Below are positions 1-7,938 of a stretch of 64,000 bases of DNA, in pieces. The position numbers and the translations under genes were made by a program. Below the pieces are notes generated by a model. It was not told the origin of the DNA and ran no database searches. It saw only the letters and a list, made by a program, of their open reading frames with translations. The first letter of the stretch is position 1. Every line of letters begins with the position of its first letter. This stretch comes from Clostridium sp. AF15-31 (GTDB lineage: Bacteria > Bacillota > Clostridia > Lachnospirales > Lachnospiraceae): contig NZ_QTXL01000003.1 in NCBI RefSeq assembly GCF_003461625.1, positions 1-64,000 of the forward strand. Direction: 5' to 3'.

Positions 1-14
1 GCGACAACTTCTAT

Positions 15-43
15 ATGTTATCACATTCAGTGTTCTTTGTCAA
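15..43 (-). promoter_or_regulatory. Sigma-A-type promoter P2 reading off the left edge
   Basis: On the minus strand TTGACA (38-43) is followed after 17 bases by TAACAT (15-20). The start point would lie near base 8, so the transcribed gene is outside the window. It is the second of two tandem promoters, an arrangement common in front of rRNA or tRNA operons, but the product cannot be seen. Confidence 0.55.
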
Positions 44-158
44 CAACTTTTTTTAATTTCTTTTTTGATGTTCTGCATGCTTTCCAGATGAGAATCATCA
101 TGAAATATGTGAGTTATGATCGTTGTTCGTTCGGTGTTTCGTACCGCGAACAGTTGAT

Positions 159-187
159 ATAATACTAAATCAGACGTCAGATGTCAA
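159..187 (-). promoter_or_regulatory. Sigma-A-type promoter P1 reading off the left edge
   Basis: On the minus strand a perfect TTGACA (182-187) is separated by 17 bases from TATTAT (159-164). It lies downstream of radA and points away from it, so it serves a gene left of the window. An imperfect inverted repeat with TGTTCG/CGAACA ends lies just downstream (about 125-152) and could be an operator or an RNA hairpin. Confidence 0.6.
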
Positions 188-227
188 CACTTTTTTTGAC
201 AAAAATTGTATTAAAATAAATACAATC

Positions 228-1580
228 TTATATGTACTCTAACGCCTGACTGATATTCGATACTCCTACTACTTTTATGCCCTCTATACTCTTAAGATGC
301 TCTGCATTTGTCTTTGGCATAATACATGTCTGGAATCCCATTTTTACCGCTTCTCTTACACGCTGCTCTGCTGCGGATACGCCACGGACTTCTCCTGAAA
401 GTCCTACTTCACCGAATACGACCATACTCTCATCCAATGGACGATTACGAAAACTGGAAACAAGTGCAAATACAATTCCAAGATCTGCTGCCGGATCATC
501 AAGCCGCATACCACCGGCTATATTGACATATGCATCACTTCCTGATAACACCATTCCCGCTCTCTTTTCAAGTACCGCAAGAAGAAGGTTCACACGATTA
601 TAGTCCAAACCAACCGTTGTACGTCTCGGCAGATTAAAGCTGGTCTGGCAGACCAGTGCCTGGATCTCCAGCAGGATCGGTCTGGTTCCTTCTAAAGAAC
701 ATACTACAACCGAACCGGATGTCTGAAGCGGTCTGCCTGCCAGCATAACCTTTGATGGATTATTCACCTCTGACAAGCCGGTTTCAAGCATTTCAAATAC
801 ACCAATCTCATTTGTTGAGCCAAATCGGTTCTTTACCGCACGAAGAATACGGAAACCTGCATTACGATCGCCTTCAAAGTACAACACCGTATCTACCATA
901 TGTTCCAGATTTCTCGGACCTGCTACCGTTCCTTCCTTCGTAACATGTCCAACGATAAAGATCGCTATATCCATCTGTTTTGCCATCTGCATCAAACGTG
1001 CTGTTACCTCTTTTACCTGAGATACGCTTCCCGGCGCCGAAGCAATATCTTCTACTACTATTGTCTGGATCGAGTCGATAACAATAACCTTCGGTTTGTC
1101 CTTCTTGACATATTCTTCTACATCTTCCAGATTATTTACACACAAAAGCAGCATATCCTTCTGAAATGTACCAATTCGTTCCGCGCGCATCTTGATCTGC
1201 GACAAAGATTCCTCACCTGAAACATAAAGGATCTTATGACCATCTGCTGATAGATTTCTGCACATCTGAAGCAGGATCGTTGACTTACCGATACCGGGAT
1301 CTCCCCCTACCAAAACAAGAGAACCGTTTACGATTCCTCCTCCAAGTACTCTGTTCAATTCTTCCAGTCCTGTGGAAAATCTTGTCTCATCAGCCGTTTT
1401 TACTTCTAAAATACTTGTAGGCACCACAGCAGTCCGTCCTCCGGACTGTTTTCTGGCGCCTACCGTTACTTTTTCTTCACAGAACGTATTCCAGGATCTG
1501 CAACCCGGACACTGTCCCATCCATTTTGCTGACTCAAATCCACATTCCCGGCAAAAAAAGATCTGTTTTTCTTTTGCCAT
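228..1580 (-). CDS. radA: DNA repair protein RadA (Sms)
   Basis: RadA is a RecA-related ATPase that helps process recombination intermediates and branch migration. The 450 residues show the family layout: an N-terminal zinc finger (Cys10, Cys13, Cys24, Cys27), a Walker A motif GGDPGIGKST at 92-101, the RadA-specific KNRFG motif near residue 250, and a Lon-protease-like C-terminal domain without an obvious catalytic pair. Length is normal for the family. The ATG is preceded by AGGAG at good distance, and that site overlaps the stop codon of the gene before it, so the two are translationally close. The clpC-radA neighbourhood is the Firmicutes stress operon order, although ctsR and mcsAB are not present. 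Identification is firm. Confidence 0.97.
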   Translation of the reverse strand: MAKEKQIFFCRECGFESAKWMGQCPGCRSWNTFCEEKVTVGARKQSGGRTAVVPTSILEVKTADETRFSTGLEELNRVLGGGIVNGSLVLVGGDPGIGKSTILLQMCRNLSADGHKILYVSGEESLSQIKMRAERIGTFQKDMLLLCVNNLEDVEEYVKKDKPKVIVIDSIQTIVVEDIASAPGSVSQVKEVTARLMQMAKQMDIAIFIVGHVTKEGTVAGPRNLEHMVDTVLYFEGDRNAGFRILRAVKNRFGSTNEIGVFEMLETGLSEVNNPSKVMLAGRPLQTSGSVVVCSLEGTRPILLEIQALVCQTSFNLPRRTTVGLDYNRVNLLLAVLEKRAGMVLSGSDAYVNIAGGMRLDDPAADLGIVFALVSSFRNRPLDESMVVFGEVGLSGEVRGVSAAEQRVREAVKMGFQTCIMPKTNAEHLKSIEGIKVVGVSNISQALEYI

Positions 1581-1588
1581 ATAAACTC

Positions 1589-2005
1589 CTAGTCAAATGC
1601 TTTTCTGACGTCTACTTTTACTTCTCTGCCCGGTTCAAGATCTACACTGATGCTTAACTTGCCACCGAGATTTGTTTTATTCTTTCCTACATATATATCA
1701 TCAATATGAATCTTGTAATCTGTTTCCGGTTCCAGCTCCAGTGTAATAGATGAGGTCTCTGTTCCTTCTACTATAAATGATACATCTTCTTCTGATGAAC
1801 GGAAGCCATGTACCGCTGTACCCGGTACTGATTCATATACAAACATACCATTCTTCTCAAGTTTGGTGATCTCATTGAAAGTCTTGATCTTATAGATATC
1901 ACCTTTATATTCAATACCATCTTTCTTTGTCTTTGTTGCTAATTCATAATTTCCGAAATCCAGTGAATCGGACTCTATGTTAATTAAATCGTTGATTACT
2001 GACAT
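1589..2005 (-). CDS. Small conserved protein between clpC and radA
   Basis: A protein of 138 residues, mostly beta-strand in appearance and acidic, with no signal peptide or membrane segment. From memory, similar Firmicutes proteins next to radA carry the label endosialidase, but no catalytic motif supports an enzyme function here, so I leave it unnamed. The start is chosen at the ATG giving MSVINDL because AGGAGG stands at the right distance; an in-frame ATG 27 bases earlier has no ribosome site. It ends 8 bases before radA and is probably cotranscribed with it from the promoter at 2059-2087. Confidence 0.8.
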   Translation of the reverse strand: MSVINDLINIESDSLDFGNYELATKTKKDGIEYKGDIYKIKTFNEITKLEKNGMFVYESVPGTAVHGFRSSEEDVSFIVEGTETSSITLELEPETDYKIHIDDIYVGKNKTNLGGKLSISVDLEPGREVKVDVRKAFD

Positions 2006-2058
2006 TTTTATCCTCCTGTACATTATACTCATGCCTTACTCGGCACTTTTATAATCTG

Positions 2059-2087
2059 ATTATACAATAATGCTCCGGCTTTTGCCA
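2059..2087 (-). promoter_or_regulatory. Promoter for the small protein-radA unit
   Basis: TGGCAA (2082-2087), 17 bases, then a perfect TATAAT (2059-2064) on the minus strand, about 54 bases before the start codon at 2005. The -35 is weak but the -10 and spacing are good. Confidence 0.5.
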
Positions 2088-2133
2088 CACCAAATATAAT
2101 CAGTTCACAATTATTTTATAGATTTGGAAGCAA

Positions 2134-4587
2134 CTACTTTTCAGGTTCATTTTTTACTACAAACTTCACCTTATCGTTGCGCACAGTCACCTGAACGGTA
2201 TCTCCCCGTTTGATCTCACCTTTTAAGACTGCTTCTGCAAGCTCATCTTCTATATTCGTCTGAATCGCACGTTTCAACGGTCTTGCTCCGTATTTCTTAT
2301 CGTAGCCTTTCTCAAAGATCAGTTTCTTAACTGCATCTCCGAACTTCAACTGAATCTCCATCTGCGATGCAACACGCTGCTTTAATTCTTTTAATAGAAG
2401 ATTCGAAATATTTCTTACATCATCCTCTGTCAGTGCACGGAATACGATAATGTCGTCAATACGGTTCAAGAACTCCGGCTTGAAGTTCTGTTTTACCTCA
2501 TCCATAACATTCTTCTTCATATCTTCGTGCTCTGTATCTGCATTTGACGCGGTAACAAATCCAAGCTTCTTCGGATCAATGATCCTCTGTGCACCGGTAT
2601 TTGATGTCATGATTATGATCGTGTTCTTAAAGTCTACTTTTCTGCCCTGAGAATCTGTGATATGTCCATCATCCAGTACCTGCAATAATATATTAAACAC
2701 ATCACTATGTGCCTTTTCTATCTCATCAAACAATATAACAGAGTACGGATTGGAACGAACCTTCTCACTAAGCTGTCCACCTTCCTCAAAGCCAACATAG
2801 CCCGGAGGTGACCCGATCAGCTTCGACACACTGTGTTTCTCCATGTACTCCGACATATCAACACGGATCAATGCGTCCTCACTGCCAAATACTGCTTCTG
2901 CAAGAGCTTTCGACAATTCAGTCTTACCTACACCGGTAGGCCCAAGGAATAAGAACGAACCAACCGGACGTTTTGGATCTTTTAAGCCTACACGGCTTCT
3001 CTTGATAGCCCTTGCTACCGCATCAACTGCCTCATTCTGACCGACAACTCTCTTATGCAACTCCTCTTCCAGACGTTCCAGACGTTTGGATTCCTGTTCG
3101 GTCAGTTTGTTTACCGGAATCTTCGTCCATACAGATACAACATCCGCAATATCCTCTGCATCTACTACAACACTTTTCGCATTTTTATTCTGCTTCATTT
3201 TATCGAGCTTTGTTTCCAGCTTTCTCTGTTTCTTTAACAGTTCTGCCGCTTCATCAATATCTCCAGCCTCTAAAAGGTTCTCAATATCATCGGAAAACGC
3301 CTGTATCTCAAGCTCCAATGGCAGTGTCTTCTTTGCTTTCTTTCCGAATCCCAGACGTTTTCTGGAACAGGCTTCATCCATCAGATCAATAGCTTTATCC
3401 GGCAGGAAACGGTCACTGATATATCGAACCGATAATGATACCGCTGCTTCCAGTGCCTGATCACTGATCTCTACATGATGATGTTCCTCGTATGCAGAGC
3501 GAAGTCCCTTTAAGATCTCTACTGTTTCTTCATTGGTCGGCTCTTCCACATAGACCGGCTGAAATCTTCGCTCCAACGCTGCATCCTTTTCTATATATTT
3601 TCTGTATTCTGCACGCGTCGTCGCTCCGATCATCTGGATCTCTCCGCGCGATAAGGATGGTTTTAAGATATTAGATGCATCGATTGCTCCCTCTGCTCCA
3701 CCGGCTCCGATGATCGTATGAAGCTCATCCACAAACAGAATGACGTTTCCGGCATTTTTTACCTCTGCGATCACCTTCTTGATCCGTTCCTCAAATTCTC
3801 CACGGTACTTGGAACCCGCTACCATACTGGATAAATCTAGCGACAACAGTCGCTTATCCCGTACTGTATCCGGCACATCCCCTGCAGCGATCAGGTAAGC
3901 AATCCCCTCTGCTACCGCAGTCTTACCTACACCCGGTTCTCCAACCATACATGGGTTGTTCTTCATACGTCTGCTTAAAATCTGAAGCACACGCTCTATC
4001 TCTTTCTCTCTGCCTATAACCGGATCTAGATTTCCCATACGGGCATCCATCGTCATATCTCTGGAGAACTGATCCAACGTCGGTGTTGCCGATGCCTTGG
4101 ATTTATTCTTTCCCTTTTTCAGACTTACAAATTCTTTCTTTGCCGTACTGCCATCTACTCCACATGCAGACATGATGTCTACATATATTTTCTGTATATT
4201 TGCCTTTAATGACAGTATGATTTTTACCGCCGTACAATCCAGATGCTTCAAAATGGCAATCAGAAGATGCTCACTTCCTACCTCTGTACTTTCCAGACGT
4301 TTTGCTTCATTTCCCGCAAGCTCCAGAATCGACTCTGCGGATTTTGTATATTTGCTTTTCTCTGCGCCAAAGGTTCCTCCGGCTAATGGTATCTGGCTTA
4401 AGATATTAATGATCGACTGTATCGTTACTCCATTTTCCTGTAAAACAACAAACGGTGCCGTATCACTGACAAAGGTAAGTGCCATCAACAGATGTTCACT
4501 TCCTATATAGTTCTGCCCCAGCTTCTTGGATATCCGTTTGGCTTCTTTTAATATTTCCTGTAATTTTTCACTGTTCGGAAGTTTCAA
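2134..4587 (-). CDS. clpC: ATP-dependent Clp protease ATP-binding subunit ClpC
   Basis: ClpC is an AAA+ unfoldase that feeds substrates to ClpP. The 817 residues show the two N-terminal Clp repeats (about 1-150), the first AAA module with Walker A GEPGVGKT near residue 220, a middle coiled region typical of ClpC, and the second AAA module with GPTGVGKT near 550 and the arginine-rich C-terminal subdomain. The gene starts with TTG, preceded by GAGGTG at suitable distance, giving MKLPNSEK. No CtsR-type direct repeat (GGTCAAA) is visible upstream, and ctsR, mcsA and mcsB are missing from the preceding DNA, which holds purD instead. Control by CtsR is therefore not supported by this sequence. Confidence 0.97.
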   Translation of the reverse strand: MKLPNSEKLQEILKEAKRISKKLGQNYIGSEHLLMALTFVSDTAPFVVLQENGVTIQSIINILSQIPLAGGTFGAEKSKYTKSAESILELAGNEAKRLESTEVGSEHLLIAILKHLDCTAVKIILSLKANIQKIYVDIMSACGVDGSTAKKEFVSLKKGKNKSKASATPTLDQFSRDMTMDARMGNLDPVIGREKEIERVLQILSRRMKNNPCMVGEPGVGKTAVAEGIAYLIAAGDVPDTVRDKRLLSLDLSSMVAGSKYRGEFEERIKKVIAEVKNAGNVILFVDELHTIIGAGGAEGAIDASNILKPSLSRGEIQMIGATTRAEYRKYIEKDAALERRFQPVYVEEPTNEETVEILKGLRSAYEEHHHVEISDQALEAAVSLSVRYISDRFLPDKAIDLMDEACSRKRLGFGKKAKKTLPLELEIQAFSDDIENLLEAGDIDEAAELLKKQRKLETKLDKMKQNKNAKSVVVDAEDIADVVSVWTKIPVNKLTEQESKRLERLEEELHKRVVGQNEAVDAVARAIKRSRVGLKDPKRPVGSFLFLGPTGVGKTELSKALAEAVFGSEDALIRVDMSEYMEKHSVSKLIGSPPGYVGFEEGGQLSEKVRSNPYSVILFDEIEKAHSDVFNILLQVLDDGHITDSQGRKVDFKNTIIIMTSNTGAQRIIDPKKLGFVTASNADTEHEDMKKNVMDEVKQNFKPEFLNRIDDIIVFRALTEDDVRNISNLLLKELKQRVASQMEIQLKFGDAVKKLIFEKGYDKKYGARPLKRAIQTNIEDELAEAVLKGEIKRGDTVQVTVRNDKVKFVVKNEPEK

Positions 4588-4650
4588 ATTATGTCACCTC
4601 TTTTTTCATAGTATATGACATTTTCTGCCTACTATCTTCTGTTATGATAC

Positions 4651-4696
4651 AAAAGTCCCCGGCTCCCATATATTAGTATGTTCCCCAGAGACTTTT
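4651..4696 (-). terminator. Intrinsic terminator after purD
   Basis: An 11-12 bp inverted repeat with two G-U pairs (4651-4662 and 4685-4696) separated by 22 bases, followed on the minus strand by TTTTGTAT. It separates the purMND unit from clpC. On the plus strand a T-rich run also follows, so it may work both ways. Confidence 0.65.
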
Positions 4697-4722
4697 TTCT
4701 TTCGTATATCTTTCAATAATAA

Positions 4723-5994
4723 TTAACACTCATCAATCGCTTTACCGATATCATGACGCATATATTTATTCTCAAATGTGATCCACTCGGTTGCCTTGTA
4801 TGCATTTGCACGGGCTTCATGAAGATCCTTTCCTGTAGCTGTTACTCCAAGTACACGACCGCCATTTGTTACAACTTTGCCGTCTTCAAACTTAGTTCCG
4901 GCATGGAATACATAGTATCCGTCCTTGTCTTTGAATGTCTCTAGACCTGAGATCGGATATCCTTTCTTATAGGAAACCGGATAACCGTCAGATGCAAGTA
5001 CTACACATACAGCAGCGTTGTCTTCAAATTCAAGTTCTACCTGATCCAGAGTTCCGTCAATACACGCCTCAAATACATCAATGATATCATTCTTCATTCT
5101 AGGAAGAACAACCTGCGCCTCCGGATCTCCAAATCTTGCATTATATTCCAGTACCTTTACGCCCTGTGGCGTGATCATAAGTCCGCAGAATAATACACCC
5201 TTGAATTCTCTTTTCTCTGCCTTCATGGCTGCCATTGTAGGCTTGTATATATTCTCCATGCAATAATCTGCGATCTCATCTGTATAGAATGGGCTTGGTG
5301 AAAATGTTCCCATTCCACCGGTATTCAATCCTTGATCACCGTCCTGTGCACGCTTATGATCCTGTGCGGATGTCATAGGTTTGATCGTTGTACCATCACA
5401 GAACGCAAGAACAGACACCTCACGTCCTGTCATGAATTCCTCGATAACCATAGTATTTCCCGCATTTCCAAAATGCTTATCCAGCATGATCTCTTTTACA
5501 CCGGCTTTTGCTTCTTCCAGATCCTTACAGATCAGAACACCTTTACCAAGTGCCAGTCCATCTGCTTTTAATACGATCGGGAAGCTTGCCGTTTCAAGAT
5601 ATGCAAGTGCTGATTCTGCATCTGTAAAATTCTCATATGCGGCTGTAGGTATATTGTATTTTTTCATAAGATCCTTGGAAAATGCCTTTGAACCTTCGAT
5701 GATCGCTGCATTTGCTCGAGGACCGAATGCACGGATGCCCGCTGCTTCAAATGCATCAACTGCACCGGCAACCAACGGGTCATCCGGAGCTACAACTACA
5801 AGATCAACTGCTTCCTTCTTTGCGAAATCAACCAGTTTATCAAATTCCATAACACCGATATCCACACATTCTGCCAATTCTGCAATACCTGCATTTCCCG
5901 GTGCACAATAGATTTTTGTTACTTTACTGCTCTTTGCAATACTTGTAATAATAGCATGCTCTCTTCCGCCGCCACCTACAACTAAAATCTTCAT
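4723..5994 (-). CDS. purD: Phosphoribosylamine-glycine ligase
   Basis: PurD catalyses the ATP-dependent joining of glycine to phosphoribosylamine, the second step of purine synthesis. It has 423 residues, the normal length. The N-terminal GGGGREHA motif (residues 7-14), the ATP-grasp core with KADGLALGKGV near 142 and the NARFGDPEAQ motif near 286 are all present. It follows purN by 14 bases with an AGGAGG-like site and is the last gene of purM-purN-purD, ending at the terminator 4651-4696. Confidence 0.97.
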   Translation of the reverse strand: MKILVVGGGGREHAIITSIAKSSKVTKIYCAPGNAGIAELAECVDIGVMEFDKLVDFAKKEAVDLVVVAPDDPLVAGAVDAFEAAGIRAFGPRANAAIIEGSKAFSKDLMKKYNIPTAAYENFTDAESALAYLETASFPIVLKADGLALGKGVLICKDLEEAKAGVKEIMLDKHFGNAGNTMVIEEFMTGREVSVLAFCDGTTIKPMTSAQDHKRAQDGDQGLNTGGMGTFSPSPFYTDEIADYCMENIYKPTMAAMKAEKREFKGVLFCGLMITPQGVKVLEYNARFGDPEAQVVLPRMKNDIIDVFEACIDGTLDQVELEFEDNAAVCVVLASDGYPVSYKKGYPISGLETFKDKDGYYVFHAGTKFEDGKVVTNGGRVLGVTATGKDLHEARANAYKATEWITFENKYMRHDIGKAIDEC

Positions 5995-6008
5995 TTGTTT
6001 TCCTCCTG

Positions 6009-6635
6009 TCAGTCTTCTACAACTGTTATGCCGTCTTCGATCCGAACCTTTCCATGTGCAATCTTATCAATAGCAGCAGGTAGAATATTCCACTCTGCCT
6101 GCTCCATGACTCTCTGCTGAAGCACCTTCGGAGTATCTCCGTTTTGTACCGCAACCGCTTTCTGCATAATGATCGGACCGGTATCGGTTCCTTTATCTAC
6201 AAAATGTACCGTAGCACCTACTACTTTTACACCTCTTTTTAACGCTGCCTCATGAACCTTGAGTCCATAATAGCCTGTACCACAAAAAGCAGGAATCAGA
6301 GAAGGATGGATATTGATAATCCGGTTCTCAAATGCATCAATCACAATCTCCGGAATAACTACAAGGTATCCCGCAAGTACGATCAGATCCGGATTCACTT
6401 CCTGTAAAATCTTCAACAGGTTCTCATTAAATACATCTCTTGTTTCAAAATCCTTTGGTGATACTACGATATCTTTTATACCTGCCTGTTTTGCACGTTC
6501 CAGTGCATAGGCATTTCTATTATTACTGATAACTGCTGCGATCTCGGTGTCTGTGATCTTTCCTGCTGCGATTGCATCAATGATCGCCTGTAAGTTCGTA
6601 CCGCCACCGGAAACCAGAACTGCTATTCTTAGCAT
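6009..6635 (-). CDS. purN: Phosphoribosylglycinamide formyltransferase
   Basis: PurN transfers a formyl group from 10-formyltetrahydrofolate to GAR, the third purine step. The 208 residues begin with the SGGGTNLQAII phosphate-binding loop and carry the catalytic NIHPSLIPAF segment (His near 108) and the downstream TVHFVDKGTDTGPII signature with its conserved Asp. The start overlaps the end of purM by 7 bases, which implies translational coupling. Confidence 0.97.
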   Translation of the reverse strand: MLRIAVLVSGGGTNLQAIIDAIAAGKITDTEIAAVISNNRNAYALERAKQAGIKDIVVSPKDFETRDVFNENLLKILQEVNPDLIVLAGYLVVIPEIVIDAFENRIINIHPSLIPAFCGTGYYGLKVHEAALKRGVKVVGATVHFVDKGTDTGPIIMQKAVAVQNGDTPKVLQQRVMEQAEWNILPAAIDKIAHGKVRIEDGITVVED

Positions 6636-7654
6636 AAATCTACTCCCTTTTCACCGGCTACTACTGTACCGAGAACAAATGCCTTGTCTCCGGCACTCTC
6701 TATAGCTGCTATTGTCTTATCTGCATCTGTAGGATCTATTGCAAGGCACATACCAACTCCCATGTTATATGTATTGTACATCATATGCTCATCTATATCG
6801 CCCTTCTTTGCAAGGAGCTTGAATATAGCAGGCACTTCATATGAGTCCTTCTTCACCTGCGCACGAGCTCCGTCCGGAAGCATTCTTGGAATGTTCTCAT
6901 AGAAACCGCCGCCTGTGATATGGCTGCAACCCTTAATCATTACACCGGCATCCTTTACTGCCTTTAATGCTTTTACATAAATTCTTGTCGGAGCAAGAAG
7001 TGCTTCGCCAAGTGTTGTTCCAAGTTCATCATAATATGTATCCAGAGATTCCTTTGTCATCTCAAATACTTTACGAACCAGTGAAAAACCATTGCTGTGT
7101 ACACCGCTTGAAGCGATACCGATCAATGTATCTCCGGCTTTGATATTCTCTCCTGTGATAAGTTCATCCTTCTCTACGACACCAACAGCAAATCCTGCAA
7201 GGTCATACTCATTCTCCGGCATAAGTCCCGGATGCTCTGCTGTCTCGCCGCCAACTAAAGCTGCGCCGGACTGGTTACAGCCTTCTGCAACACCACTTAC
7301 GATCGTAGCGATCTTTTCCGGATAATTCTTACCACATGCTATATAATCCAGGAAGAAAAGAGGTTCTCCACCAGAACATGCAATATCATTCACACACATA
7401 GCCACAGCATCGATTCCGATCGTATCGTGCTTATCCATGATATATGCAAGCTGTACTTTTGTACCGCATCCATCTGTTCCAGACAGTAATACAGGCTCTT
7501 TCATCTCTTTGATCTTTGCAAGACTGAACGCACCAGCAAAACCTCCGATACCACCTAATACCTCTGGTCTCATGGTTGTCTTGATGTGCTTCTTCATAAG
7601 TTCTACTGACTTATATCCTGCCTCAATATCAACGCCGGCATTCTTGTAATCCAT
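6629..7654 (-). CDS. purM: Phosphoribosylformylglycinamidine cyclo-ligase
   Basis: PurM is AIR synthetase, closing the imidazole ring in the fifth purine step. The 341 residues start with the family MDYKNAGVDIEAG segment and include the DGCGTKVQLA loop, the VGGETAEHPG motif and the late GGGFYENIPR motif. It is the first gene of purM-purN-purD, with AGGAGG before the ATG. The promoter is at 7716-7744. No purine riboswitch or clear PurR box was seen in the roughly 60-base leader. purE lies apart, at 18.1 kb. Confidence 0.97.
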   Translation of the reverse strand: MDYKNAGVDIEAGYKSVELMKKHIKTTMRPEVLGGIGGFAGAFSLAKIKEMKEPVLLSGTDGCGTKVQLAYIMDKHDTIGIDAVAMCVNDIACSGGEPLFFLDYIACGKNYPEKIATIVSGVAEGCNQSGAALVGGETAEHPGLMPENEYDLAGFAVGVVEKDELITGENIKAGDTLIGIASSGVHSNGFSLVRKVFEMTKESLDTYYDELGTTLGEALLAPTRIYVKALKAVKDAGVMIKGCSHITGGGFYENIPRMLPDGARAQVKKDSYEVPAIFKLLAKKGDIDEHMMYNTYNMGVGMCLAIDPTDADKTIAAIESAGDKAFVLGTVVAGEKGVDLC

Positions 7655-7715
7655 TGTAAAATCCTCCTGTTTTATCCATTATAAAGTGCATTTTCATGCC
7701 AATTGATTCTTATAA

Positions 7716-7744
7716 ATTATACGGGATTAATTTCTGTTTGTAAA
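7716..7744 (-). promoter_or_regulatory. Promoter of purMND
   Basis: TTTACA (7739-7744), 17 bases, perfect TATAAT (7716-7721) on the minus strand, about 60 bases before the purM ATG. It diverges from the promoter of the GGDEF gene. Confidence 0.7.
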
Positions 7745-7860
7745 GAAGCCATTCTCACAAATATACCAGCCCAAAACAGGTCTCTGTTCGGCACAATTTT
7801 GCTTGTCAGCAAAGCGTATTTCTTTTTTTTGAAAAATACTATATAAATATCAAATATAAT

Positions 7861-7889
7861 TTGATAATGATTCCCATTTATGGTAATAT
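7861..7889 (+). promoter_or_regulatory. Promoter of the GGDEF gene
   Basis: TTGATA (7861-7866), 17 bases, TAATAT (7884-7889), about 50 bases before the ATG at 7939. An AGAGGT ribosome site follows. Confidence 0.55.
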
Positions 7890-7938
7890 AACGTTATATG
7901 CAGAGTAACTGTTTTTTTCGTTAACAAGAGGTAGTTGT

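Noticed and set aside
125..152. LexA-like inverted repeat (TGTTCG/CGAACA) near the left edge
   Set aside because: The Firmicutes LexA site needs GAAC and GTTC facing each other with four bases between; here the halves face outward with 17 bases between.
4588..4650. CtsR or CIRCE operator upstream of clpC
   Set aside because: No GGTCAAA direct repeat and no GAGTGCTAA-type inverted repeat was found; only the ribosome site for the TTG start is clear.
7655..7715. Purine riboswitch in front of purM
   Set aside because: The leader is only about 60 bases and lacks the conserved three-way junction sequence.
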